Source: Scytonema sp. RU_4_4 (GTDB lineage Bacteria; Cyanobacteriota; Cyanobacteriia; Cyanobacteriales; Nostocaceae). From it: DNA of 57,541 nt. The stretch's first letter is position 1. Each line of letters opens with the position of its first letter. A program made the position numbers and the translations under genes. Below the pieces are notes generated by a model that did no database searches, had not been told where the DNA came from, and was given only the letters and a program-made list of their open reading frames with translations. This document shows positions 46,221-54,748 of the stretch, in pieces. The stretch covers positions 1 to 57,541 of the forward strand of contig JAAUSC010000015.1 in assembly GCA_012031965.1 (NCBI GenBank). Reading direction: 5' to 3'.

Positions 46221-46883
46221 CTACACTCTGCCTCGAAGGAATTTCGCCTGAGAGACTGGAGAAGAACCTAAATTCTGAGGCGAGGTGATGTTAATCGTGA
46301 TTGCTGTACCCTGAAGTTTTCCTTCTACAACAGAGTGATACACGACAAATCCACGGCTTGATTGGTCAAAAAGATACGCTCGACGTGACGGCGGTACCTT
46401 TCCTTGCTTGACTAGAGAAATAAAGGATTCTAAATACTTTTGAATACTTTGACGATTGCTTTGATTTGTATTCGTATGGTTCTCAATCAGGGTCATGAAC
46501 AAGTCCAGGCTGCGAGTGTCTTGTCCCTCACTCAGAGTACCGCCTTCTAGGAAAGAACTAGCTACAAGCGTTCCATTAATTTGCTGGACTTTGAAGAGGG
46601 TGTAATAGCGCTCCTGTTTTCGATTATCTCTGACGTAACAGACCCAGGAACCGTCTGGCTTCTGTGTAAAATCTTGCTGTGCTAGATAGGAAAATGCAGA
46701 AAGGCTTTGCTTACCCCCTGATGAAGGCAGCAAATCCTTTACAATATCCAAAGAGCAAAGATTCTGCTTTGCTGTCTGTTGAGGAGTCATTGGAGTCTTC
46801 TGCGCTCTTGCAACGTATGGTATGGCTACAAACACAGATACACAGAGAGTGAAGGCGCTCAGCGAACGAATGGTGACATTCAT
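46221..46883 (-). CDS. secreted hypothetical protein
   Basis: 220 residues, signal peptide (SLSAFTLCVSVFVAIPYVARAQ), soluble afterwards, with an extended region of alternating polar residues. I do not recognise a domain. Located upstream of, and on the same strand as, the PEP-CTERM-like protein, so the two may be cotranscribed. ATG start, no strong ribosome site. Confidence 0.65.
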   Translation of the reverse strand: MNVTIRSLSAFTLCVSVFVAIPYVARAQKTPMTPQQTAKQNLCSLDIVKDLLPSSGGKQSLSAFSYLAQQDFTQKPDGSWVCYVRDNRKQERYYTLFKVQQINGTLVASSFLEGGTLSEGQDTRSLDLFMTLIENHTNTNQSNRQSIQKYLESFISLVKQGKVPPSRRAYLFDQSSRGFVVYHSVVEGKLQGTAITINITSPQNLGSSPVSQAKFLRGRV

Positions 46884-48015
46884 GAGTCTTGTAATGGTAG
46901 ATAGCTCAAAAGTGTTGCCGAGTCAAAAATAGGTGTATAAGGTTTTTTCTTAAAATGTCATACCCATAACATGTAAAATGCCGGGGTAAATTAAGCTACC
47001 AATGTTCACAGGTTAAGATGATCGTCTTATGTTATGTAAACAAAGGTGAAATTTGGTAATTTACTAGAATTGACAGGAAATAAGTTAATTTGTTTCATAA
47101 ATTGCTTATGAATCAGGTTGAGACATTTTGCTAAGGCATGTGATTCCGGTAAAAGACACGGGTTATATATTTCCTCTATTTTGACGTAAAAAAGATAGAT
47201 GCACCTTAGTGAAAACTCTTTGAGTGGGTTTACGGGCAGTGTGTTTACAAGAGCTTAACGCTTGCTATTTCAACTCATCTTTGTTTTATTTGTAACAAGT
47301 TGTACTTTACGTCATCTTCTAGCTAAGGAATGATAATTCTTGATAAATAAAGCATAATTTGTAGAATTGCTATCTAAGTAGAAAATTCAGTTTGTTTGAA
47401 GATATACTGCACAATTGTTTAGAGTACTCAATGATTTAACAAACCTGTGACTAAGCTGCTGCACTAAAAGAAGTGCATATTATTTTGATCTAGTCAATGG
47501 TTGAAACCCTCTTCGCTTCTGCCTTCTGCCACGCCAGGTGCTCCCCAAGACCCTTACGGGGAAGACCTCCGGTCTCGCTGCGCTAACGGCAGTTACTTCA
47601 CTTGGTACTGCCGAACCGCGCTGGCTCACCATTCTCAACAAACACAGGGTGGGCATTATCTAACAACGTTACAGTGGCAGGGCTGTTTCATTCCACAAGG
47701 AGGAGGAGTTTGTCAATATCATTTGCGATCAATCGTTGGGCAGAAGTGATGGAAGAATAACCATTTCGACGTAACACATTTAAGGCGATTGCCTACGGCA
47801 GAGCTAGCCCCTAAGGGGGCGCTACGCAAACGCTTAACGCCAAAATAACTGAACGGTTTGCAGTCCGCTTGCCCATGCGTATTGCCGAACGGTCTTCATC
47901 AAAAATCACATCCTTAACGCTGCGGAAGACGATTCTCAATTCCCCCACACCTAAAGAGGATGGCTGTGATATTATGGGAAACTGCTGCATACACTAAAAA
48001 CTCATTCATTAGGTC
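46884..48015. other. 1.1-kb gene-free region with dispersed repeats
   Basis: Includes the longer copy of the rsgA-type repeat (47783-47841). The 82-codon frame at 47501-47749 is built partly of repeat sequence and is not called. No RNA gene is evident. Confidence 0.5.
47783..47841. repeat. longer copy of the dispersed repeat found in rsgA
   Basis: AGGCGATTGCCTACGGCAGA GCTA (47783-47806), then a palindromic core AGCCCCT/AGGGGGC, then CGCTTAACGCC (47831-47841). The outer parts match rsgA 34371-34405 exactly. Confidence 0.85.
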
Positions 48016-48285
48016 ATGGCTTTAACGCAACACCGCAAACAAGAAATAATTACACAGTACCAAGTTCACGAAACCGACACAGGCTCTGCTGATGTTCAAG
48101 TCGCAATGCTAACAGCCCGCATTAACCGTCTTAGCGAACATCTCCAGGCAAACAAGAAAGACCATTCTTCGCGTCGAGGATTGTTGAAGCTCATTGGTCA
48201 ACGTAAGCGTCTTTTATCTTATATTCAGAAGGACAGCCGAGAACATTATCAAGCTTTGATTGGTCGTCTCGGCATTCGTGGATAG
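48016..48285 (+). CDS. rpsO: 30S ribosomal protein S15
   Basis: 89 residues, standard length. Family signature: HETDTGSADVQVAMLTARIN, then HLQANKKDHSSRRGL and RKRLLSYIQ. Binds 16S rRNA central domain in 30S assembly. PAM68 follows 12 bp downstream, an adjacency recalled from cyanobacteria generally. Confidence 0.97.
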   Translation: MALTQHRKQEIITQYQVHETDTGSADVQVAMLTARINRLSEHLQANKKDHSSRRGLLKLIGQRKRLLSYIQKDSREHYQALIGRLGIRG

Positions 48286-48297
48286 AGACTATCGCTT

Positions 48298-48765
48298 ATG
48301 TCTGCTGAATCTGAACGCAGTGGCTTGCCTTTTGAACCAAATAACAAGCGCCAAAAACCAGCGAAAGCAAAAGGCAAACAACCAGAAACCAAGCAGGAAT
48401 CTGGAAAAAAGGACGAGAAAAAGCCACCTTTTACCAAACAAGAGATGGCTATACCCCAAGTCGTTAGCCAACGGATGATTCGCCGAGTGGCTGGTTTTTG
48501 TGGTATACCAACAGCTTTGGGAATCAGCACTCTCATTATCAGTTACTTGCTATTAATCTATGCTGGCATTAAACTGCCTCCCATCGCCGTGTTACTGGTG
48601 AACATGGCATTTTTTGGTTTGGGAGTGCTAGGGATAACTTATGGTGTTCTCTCTGCTTCTTGGGATGAACAGAGGGTTGGGGGTCTGCTGGGCTGGAATG
48701 AGTTCACTACCAATTGGGGACGAATGGTGGCAACTTGGCGTGAAACTCGGCAAAAAAACGTATGA
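48298..48765 (+). CDS. PAM68-family protein (photosystem II assembly factor type)
   Basis: 155 residues. A charged N-terminal region (Lys/Glu/Gln-rich, ~45 residues) precedes two membrane spans (CGIPTALGISTLIISYLLL; VLLVNMAFFGLGVLGITYG) and the conserved end ASWDEQRVGGLLGWNEF. Plant/cyanobacterial PAM68 assists early photosystem II assembly in the thylakoid membrane. Cotranscription with rpsO is likely from the 12-bp gap. Confidence 0.9.
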   Translation: MSAESERSGLPFEPNNKRQKPAKAKGKQPETKQESGKKDEKKPPFTKQEMAIPQVVSQRMIRRVAGFCGIPTALGISTLIISYLLLIYAGIKLPPIAVLLVNMAFFGLGVLGITYGVLSASWDEQRVGGLLGWNEFTTNWGRMVATWRETRQKNV

Positions 48766-48841
48766 TGAGCAGTACTCATTCAGTCGTGCTAAGTGCTTGA
48801 GTGCTGAGTAAAACCTCACGGAGACACCCGCGTTTCTTGAA

Positions 48842-48877
48842 TAATGTTGAAGTTTAAATTTTGTAACTTCAACATTA
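48842..48877 (+). terminator. 13-bp inverted repeat, possible terminator of rpsO-PAM68
   Basis: TAATGTTGAAGTT (48842-48854), 10-nt loop, AACTTCAACATTA (48865-48877). Stem is perfect; no T-run follows directly. Confidence 0.55.
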
Positions 48878-49060
48878 CAAATTTAAAATTTATGATTCTT
48901 TTTAGATTCAAGATTTTATTTACGGGACTGCTAAGCGCTATATTCAAAAATTGATTTTGTTACTTTAGCGAACTTAATATTTGAAACGTTTGAAACGACA
49001 AAAATCTTGTCACCTAGGAAATTCTTCTAAGTGAAAACTCAACGAAACAGGAACTAAAAG

Positions 49061-50119
49061 ATGATTATAGTCATGAAAATTGGTTCCCCTGAGGCGGAAA
49101 TAAACCGTCTAGGCGAGGAACTAGGCACTTGGGGGCTAACACCAGAAAAAATTGTTGGTAAACATAAGGTAGTGATTGGTCTTGTTGGTGACACCGCTGA
49201 CTTAGACCCCCTGCAAATTCAAGAAATTAGCCCTTGGATTGAGCAGGTGCTGCGAGTGGAACAGCCTTTTAAACGGGCTAGCCGCCAGTTTCGACATGGG
49301 GAATCTTCTGAAGTCGTGGTTAAGACTCCCAATGGACCAGTTCCTTTTGGTGAACATCATCCTGTGGTCGTTGTTGCTGGTCCCTGCTCAGTAGAAAATG
49401 AAGAAATGATCGTAGAGACTGCGCGGCGAGTCAAAGCCGCAGGGGCACAGTTTTTGCGTGGTGGCGCATATAAACCCCGAACCTCGCCTTACGCTTTCCA
49501 AGGACACGGCGAGAGTGCTTTGGAATTATTGGCAAAGGCACGCGAAGTGACCGGACTGGGTATTATTACAGAAGTCATGGATAGTGCAGACCTGGAGAAA
49601 GTTGCAGAAGTCGCAGATGTTGTCCAGGTAGGAGCAAGGAATATGCAGAACTTCTCCCTGTTGAAAAAAGTAGGAGCACAGCCAAAACCAGTTCTCCTGA
49701 AGCGAGGAATGTCTGCAACTATTGAAGATTGGTTGATGGCGGTGGAGTATATTTTGGCAGCAGGAAATCCAAATGTGATTTTGTGTGAGCGGGGTATTCG
49801 CACTTTTGACCGCCAGTACACCCGCAATACCTTAGATTTGTCAGCTATACCAGTGCTGCGCAATCTGACTCACCTACCAATTATGGTTGATCCCAGCCAC
49901 GGTACAGGCTGGGCTGCTTATGTCCCTTCAATGTGTTTAGGGGCGATCGCCTCTGGATGTGACTCTTTGATGATTGAGGTTCATCCCAACCCAGCAAAAG
50001 CCTTATCTGATGGACCACAATCTCTCACACCAGAACATTTCGACCGATTGATGCAAGAACTTGCAGTGGTTGGTAAAGCAGTTGGGCGTTGGCAACACCC
50101 ATCTGTGGCGCTTGCATAA
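49061..50119 (+). CDS. 3-deoxy-7-phosphoheptulonate (DAHP) synthase, class I-beta type
   Basis: First enzyme of the shikimate pathway, condensing PEP and erythrose-4-phosphate. 352 residues. The N-terminal ~75 residues (MIIVMKIGSPEAEINRL) form the ferredoxin-like regulatory domain typical of this subclass. The barrel has VVVAGPCSVEN, AGAQFLRGGAYKPRTSPYAFQG (read in parts), ERGIRTFD and MVDPSHGTG. The N-terminal domain suggests feedback control by aromatic amino acids; which one cannot be said. tyrA is about 1.9 kb downstream. Confidence 0.95.
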   Translation: MIIVMKIGSPEAEINRLGEELGTWGLTPEKIVGKHKVVIGLVGDTADLDPLQIQEISPWIEQVLRVEQPFKRASRQFRHGESSEVVVKTPNGPVPFGEHHPVVVVAGPCSVENEEMIVETARRVKAAGAQFLRGGAYKPRTSPYAFQGHGESALELLAKAREVTGLGIITEVMDSADLEKVAEVADVVQVGARNMQNFSLLKKVGAQPKPVLLKRGMSATIEDWLMAVEYILAAGNPNVILCERGIRTFDRQYTRNTLDLSAIPVLRNLTHLPIMVDPSHGTGWAAYVPSMCLGAIASGCDSLMIEVHPNPAKALSDGPQSLTPEHFDRLMQELAVVGKAVGRWQHPSVALA

Positions 50120-50157
50120 AAAGTGCAAAAAGTCAATCACAATTCTCCAGAATCAAA

Positions 50158-50187
50158 GAACCCTTCCCCGCAAACGGGGAGGGGTTC
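50158..50187 (+). terminator. hairpin between convergent genes
   Basis: GAACCCTTCCCCG-CAAA-CGGGGAGGGGTTC stem-loop, 40 bp after the DAHP synthase stop and 33 bp before the convergent lipoprotein gene's stop. No long T-run. Position favours a terminator. Confidence 0.65.
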
Positions 50188-50219
50188 TACTGAAAGTATA
50201 GGTAACGAGAAAACCTTCC

Positions 50220-51116
50220 TTAACGCCTTCTACCAAAACCTGTTGAGCGAGGGACTCGAGAACGACCGCCACTACCAAAACTACTACCGCCGGGACTGCG
50301 TCTAACCGTGCTGGATCTACCAGAAGGCGTTAAGGTGCTACCACCATAGCCAGAACCAGTCGCACGACTGCCCGTATTTGGGGTCGTACGTCGTACAGTG
50401 GAAGAATTACCAGGATATGACCTTCTAATTGTTCCTGTACTGCGGAAAGCCGTGCGGTTTCTCTCTACTGCGGGCGGCGCATTGTAGCGAGTGCGATAAC
50501 TTTGAACTGCATCGTTATAGTTGCTACCGTAGCCACCGTAGCCAGTCAGCACTCCACCAGGCTGGTATGCAGGCGGTACATAATATTGGGGTCTAAACAA
50601 CATACTACCAATAGCTTGTCCTGCTAAAGAGCCAGCAACAGATCCAGCAAAGGGTGCCCAGAAGCTATTTTGTTGACGGACAACTACTGTTTCCTGTTGT
50701 CCCGTTTGGGGGTTGGTTCTATTCTCGGTAACGTTGTGGACGTACTCAATTTTGAAATCTTCTGTTATGTACAAGGCTGGCTGTCCATTCTCTACCTTGA
50801 GGTAACTTTTCTTGCCTTCCTTTATTTCTTCATCGGTCAGCCTTGCCATTTGTAAATTTTGAGTTCTAAAAGTTGGGGGCGTAGCATTGAGTAAAAACAG
50901 AGTGTACTCCCCATCAGCATCGTTAAAACTCGCTTGTTGCACCGGATACTGACCATCATTCAGTTTGGTGGTTGCTGTCGTTTGACTTTGATTAGTATTC
51001 CTGGCTTGAGGTGTAGCTTGTTGGTCTGGTCCCCCGCCACCGCAGGCGACAGTTGTCACACACAAACTCAAGGCTAAAAAAACGGCTGTGAATTTACGCA
51101 CGATTGTCATGAACAT
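50220..51116 (-). CDS. putative lipoprotein, Ser/Arg/Gly-rich C-terminus
   Basis: 298 residues. N-terminal signal with a lipobox-like end (LALSLCVTTVAC, Cys followed by GGGG). Then a soluble middle, a small hydrophobic patch (FAGSVAGSLAGQAIGSML) and a long low-complexity tail rich in Ser, Arg, Gly and Thr. Function unknown; probably an outer- or inner-membrane-anchored surface protein. It lies 70 bp after the DUF1517 gene on the same strand. Confidence 0.78.
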   Translation of the reverse strand: MFMTIVRKFTAVFLALSLCVTTVACGGGGPDQQATPQARNTNQSQTTATTKLNDGQYPVQQASFNDADGEYTLFLLNATPPTFRTQNLQMARLTDEEIKEGKKSYLKVENGQPALYITEDFKIEYVHNVTENRTNPQTGQQETVVVRQQNSFWAPFAGSVAGSLAGQAIGSMLFRPQYYVPPAYQPGGVLTGYGGYGSNYNDAVQSYRTRYNAPPAVERNRTAFRSTGTIRRSYPGNSSTVRRTTPNTGSRATGSGYGGSTLTPSGRSSTVRRSPGGSSFGSGGRSRVPRSTGFGRRR

Positions 51117-51185
51117 TTGACTATCATCCTATCTCCGAGCTTAACAATTTTTCAGTTGAGTGGTAGGTACGGACTACCCAACCAA

Positions 51186-51779
51186 TTACAAGGGAATTAA
51201 TTCTGGATAATATTGCAAGAGCTGGTCGTTGGTGAGTTCGTCGCCCAACCGAGCTGGTGAAAAATGCACCTGAATTGCCCGTAATTTATGTTTGTAGTGT
51301 AAATTTATCAAAGCTTTAAAGCCTTCTTTGAGTGCTGTCATGTTAGCTAAGTCAGTTTCCAAATCTGGAACTTCTCCTTCATAAGCGACTGTCATCATAA
51401 CAACGACATTGCGCGTTACAGGAATCGATAAAGGTTCATCGTATCCTGAGTCAGAACCAAAATCTGGTTCACTGAGGTAACGTTGAGCGGAGTCTGTAAA
51501 TAATTCATTCACATAGTCTCCCGCCTCCCCTTCACTCCAAAATACGTCGCCTTCATTAGCAGCAGAAAGCCAATATTCATCGTATTGCAGTAGGGTTTGG
51601 CAAATTTCTACCAATCCTTCTCCTAAAATGTCTATGTCACCTTGGGTATCTATGGCTTCCCTGGCAGCACGATTCAAAACTCCTAAAATTGGTGCTACCT
51701 CGGATCCACCTAAATGTAGCATGATACGACAGACCACATAGCGGGTCTTACCCATCATTTTATTAAAGGTATCACGCAT
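51186..51779 (-). CDS. DUF1517-family protein
   Basis: 197 residues with the family pattern (TRYVVCRIMLHLGGSEV near residue 12 and ...VVVMMTVAYEGEVPDLETD near 125). Function unknown; homologues occur in cyanobacteria and plastids. No membrane span is apparent in this protein. ATG start with GGAGG seven bases upstream. First gene of a probable pair with the downstream lipoprotein. Confidence 0.8.
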   Translation of the reverse strand: MRDTFNKMMGKTRYVVCRIMLHLGGSEVAPILGVLNRAAREAIDTQGDIDILGEGLVEICQTLLQYDEYWLSAANEGDVFWSEGEAGDYVNELFTDSAQRYLSEPDFGSDSGYDEPLSIPVTRNVVVMMTVAYEGEVPDLETDLANMTALKEGFKALINLHYKHKLRAIQVHFSPARLGDELTNDQLLQYYPELIPL

Positions 51780-51977
51780 CTTTATTCCTCCCTTTGAAGA
51801 TTGTTAGTTGCTGATGACTAACCATTGACTAACCATTCACTAATGACTTATATAATGTAATCCTTGCTAGTAAAAACCACCCACATGGCAAAATTCGCTT
51901 CATAGCTCCAGACTCCCAGTCTTTGAGCAGCAAGGTGCAAGATCTACATGATATAAAATCACAAAATCACAGACTCA

Positions 51978-52817
51978 ATGAATATTGGTATTTTAGGACT
52001 TGGACTGATAGGCGGCTCTTTGGGTTTAGACTTGCGATCGCAAGGACATTATATTTTAGGCGTTAGCCGTCGAGAATCAACTTGTCAGCGAGCAATAGCC
52101 TTAGGTTGCGCAGATGAATCCTCTGTTGACATCAGCCTGCTAGCAAAGGCAGAAGTCGTCTTTATCTGTACACCCATAGGGCTGATTGTTCCCACATTAG
52201 AGCAGCTGATCGCTCATCTGCCCTCCAATACAGTCGTTACTGATGTCGGTTCAGTTAAAACACCGATAGTCAAAGCAATAGCTCCCCTTTGGGATAATTT
52301 TATCGGCGGACACCCAATGGCGGGTACAGCCGATAGTGGTATAGAAGCAGCAATCCCAAATTTATTTGAAAAAAATCCTTATGTCCTAACACCACTGCCA
52401 ACAACACCACCAGATGCAATCACAATTGTAGAGAAAATTGTGTATGAACTTGGGGCAACTCTCTACCATTGTTCTCCAGAAGACCATGACAAAGCAGTGA
52501 GTTGGATTTCTCATTTACCCGGAATGATTAGTTCCTCATTAATTGCTGCTTGTATGAGTGAAACGGACACAAATGTGTTGCAATTAGCTCAAAAGTTCGC
52601 TAGCTCTGGCTTTAGAGATACAAGTCGTGTTGGTGGTGGCAATCCAGAGTTAAAAGTGATGATGGCGCGGTACAATCGGCAAGCATTGCTCAATTCACTC
52701 CAGCAGTATCGCCACAATCTAGATGAATTAATTCATTTGATAGAGCACGAAGATTGGGCAGCTTTAGAACAACAGCTACAGTTTACCCAAAAGGCAAGAC
52801 CCAAGTTTGTTGATTGA
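51978..52817 (+). CDS. tyrA: prephenate/arogenate dehydrogenase
   Basis: Oxidative decarboxylation step to tyrosine; most cyanobacterial enzymes use arogenate and NADP. 279 residues. NAD(P)-binding GLGLIGGSLGLDL at the start, then HPMAGTADSGIEAA, SPEDHDKAVSWISHLPGM and FRDTSRVGGGNPELK. ATG start. Convergent with chlB, with a palindrome between them. Confidence 0.94.
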   Translation: MNIGILGLGLIGGSLGLDLRSQGHYILGVSRRESTCQRAIALGCADESSVDISLLAKAEVVFICTPIGLIVPTLEQLIAHLPSNTVVTDVGSVKTPIVKAIAPLWDNFIGGHPMAGTADSGIEAAIPNLFEKNPYVLTPLPTTPPDAITIVEKIVYELGATLYHCSPEDHDKAVSWISHLPGMISSSLIAACMSETDTNVLQLAQKFASSGFRDTSRVGGGNPELKVMMARYNRQALLNSLQQYRHNLDELIHLIEHEDWAALEQQLQFTQKARPKFVD

Positions 52818-52847
52818 CTACTGTAATCTTTCTTCTCGACAGTTACA

Positions 52848-52874
52848 TAGAGACGTTGCACTGCAACGTCTCTA
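52848..52874. repeat. dispersed palindrome (GAGACGTT type) between tyrA and chlB
   Basis: TAGAGACGTTGCA (52848-52860) and TGCAACGTCTCTA (52862-52874), perfect. Related to 27416-27444. It sits between convergent genes and may act as a bidirectional terminator. Confidence 0.8.
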
Positions 52875-52896
52875 CAAAAGCGATCGCCTCTACAAA

Positions 52897-54423
52897 CTAC
52901 GCACCCACAGATTCTTTCGCAGCGTACATCACTTCCACGGTAATTTGAGTGAAATTCCGCTCGCGAGCAAATTTTTCGGTGTTGCGCTTGACTTTACCAC
53001 GCACAAAGCCAGGAACCTTGTTCAATTCTGCCTGAGCTTCCTTAGTCCATCCCAAATCGGAATCTGCAGAAATCCCCTTGGTAATCACTTCCTTGGTGTC
53101 GTGTCCACCAAAGATTTCCAAGAGGTGGTCTTCCATTCCCAAGGTGAAGGAATTGTAAACCAAATCTGCAATCTGATTCGTTCCTTCGTAACCCATGAAT
53201 GGTTTGTAACCAATGGGGAAGTTCTGGATGTGAATGGGTGCAGCAATCACACCGCAAGGGATATCCAGGCGCTTACCAACGTGGCGTTCCATTTGGGTAC
53301 CAAAAATAGCAGAGGGTTCGACGCGGGCGATCGCATCCCCAATTGCACCATGATCCTCGGTAATGAGCACTTCATCACAATACTCGCTCACCTGCTGGCG
53401 AAACCACTCCGCATCGTACTTGCAGTAAGTTCCAGCCCAGACAACGTGAATGCCCATTTCCCGTGCCAGAATTTTAGTCATAGCAGCGGCGTGAGTGCTA
53501 TCACCAAACACAACGGCTTTCTTACCAGTTAAGTTCTGACAGTCAATGGAACGAGAGAACCATGCAGCTTGTGATACATACAAAGTTTGCTCGTTGATAA
53601 AGTCTTCATAATCAACATCAGCGCCTTGAGCGTTAATAACCTGCTGAATTTTACGGAGGCAACGAGCAGTTTCTACTACACCCATTGGTGTGATATCTAC
53701 GGTTGGCATCCCGAATTGTTCTTCGAGGTAACGAGCTGCCATGACACCAAGTTCCCGGTAAGGGACAAGGTTAAACCAGGCGCGGGGCAGGTTCTTCAAC
53801 TCGTGAACGGAAGCACCTTCAGGAATAACGGCATTGACCTCAATACCCAAGTCAGCCATCAACCGCTTGAGTTCTGTACAGTCGTGCTGGTTGTGAAATC
53901 CAAGGGTGGAAATACCAATAATATTGACGGAGGGCTTTTCTGTTTTACCTTCGGGCAGTTCGCCCTTCTTGCGTGCCTTCTCAATGTAGTATTGGACGAT
54001 TTGTTGCAGAGTGCGATCGGCAGCTTGGAGTTCATTAACACGGTAGTGGTTCACGTCTGCCAATAGCACATCAGCTTTTGCCTCCAGAGATGCCCTTTCC
54101 ACAAAGTTTGCTAAGTCTTCTTGCAAAATACTGGAAGTGCAGGTGGGAGTCAGAACAATCAGGTCAGGGTGTTCTTCTACGTCTTTGCGGGTGATGTTGT
54201 CCACCACTTTTTCTTGGGAGCCGCGTGCCAAAACGTTGCGGTCAACGATACTGGCTGTCACTGGCGTGAAGTTCCTCTCCCGCTCTAGCATGGAGCGCAT
54301 GACGTTAAAGTAGTCATCACCCAAGGGTGCGTGCATTATAGCATGAACATTTTTAAAGGAACTGGCGATCCGCAAAGTGCCGATGTGGGCGGGACCTGCA
54401 TACATCCAGTAAGCCAATTTCAT
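52897..54423 (-). CDS. chlB: light-independent protochlorophyllide reductase subunit B
   Basis: Nitrogenase-like NB subunit of the dark protochlorophyllide reductase, working with ChlN and ChlL in chlorophyll synthesis. 508 residues, full length. Signatures: [33 protein letters not shown] (cluster cysteine), [29 protein letters not shown] and the C-terminal [14 protein letters not shown]. chlN and chlL are not in the window. ATG start. Convergent with tyrA. Confidence 0.97.
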   Translation of the reverse strand: MKLAYWMYAGPAHIGTLRIASSFKNVHAIMHAPLGDDYFNVMRSMLERERNFTPVTASIVDRNVLARGSQEKVVDNITRKDVEEHPDLIVLTPTCTSSILQEDLANFVERASLEAKADVLLADVNHYRVNELQAADRTLQQIVQYYIEKARKKGELPEGKTEKPSVNIIGISTLGFHNQHDCTELKRLMADLGIEVNAVIPEGASVHELKNLPRAWFNLVPYRELGVMAARYLEEQFGMPTVDITPMGVVETARCLRKIQQVINAQGADVDYEDFINEQTLYVSQAAWFSRSIDCQNLTGKKAVVFGDSTHAAAMTKILAREMGIHVVWAGTYCKYDAEWFRQQVSEYCDEVLITEDHGAIGDAIARVEPSAIFGTQMERHVGKRLDIPCGVIAAPIHIQNFPIGYKPFMGYEGTNQIADLVYNSFTLGMEDHLLEIFGGHDTKEVITKGISADSDLGWTKEAQAELNKVPGFVRGKVKRNTEKFARERNFTQITVEVMYAAKESVGA

Positions 54424-54748
54424 CTTTAGTGTTCTCCCTTTTTTTGAAACGAACTATATCTGACCAGAGGTGGACTATGAGTGCTTGTTTTTTAAATCGT
54501 TTCTGATTTTCTCAGAACTTGTGGTTTTGAAGAAGTGGGGGTTGACAGGATTTTAATAGAAGTGCGATCGCTGAAACCACCTTACTCATTAAGATTGGGC
54601 TTCTGACTTAAACAACATCTGTATTGTCAAAGTGATACGATTCTTAATTTTTAGGTAAATTTCTATAAGGCTGCCAGATTTTTTACGTGTCAGACCCCGT
54701 ACGTGGGGATATTCTGATTACTGCGTTCTGCGTTCTTCTTAAAGTGCC
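54424..54748. other. 325-bp region upstream of chlB
   Basis: Promoter region of chlB and the 3' flank of the PAS kinase. Contains one HIP1-like octamer near 54564. No gene seen. Confidence 0.5.

Noticed and set aside
47501-47749. 82-codon plus-strand frame as a gene
   Set aside because: Composed of GC-rich dispersed-repeat material with no family resemblance.
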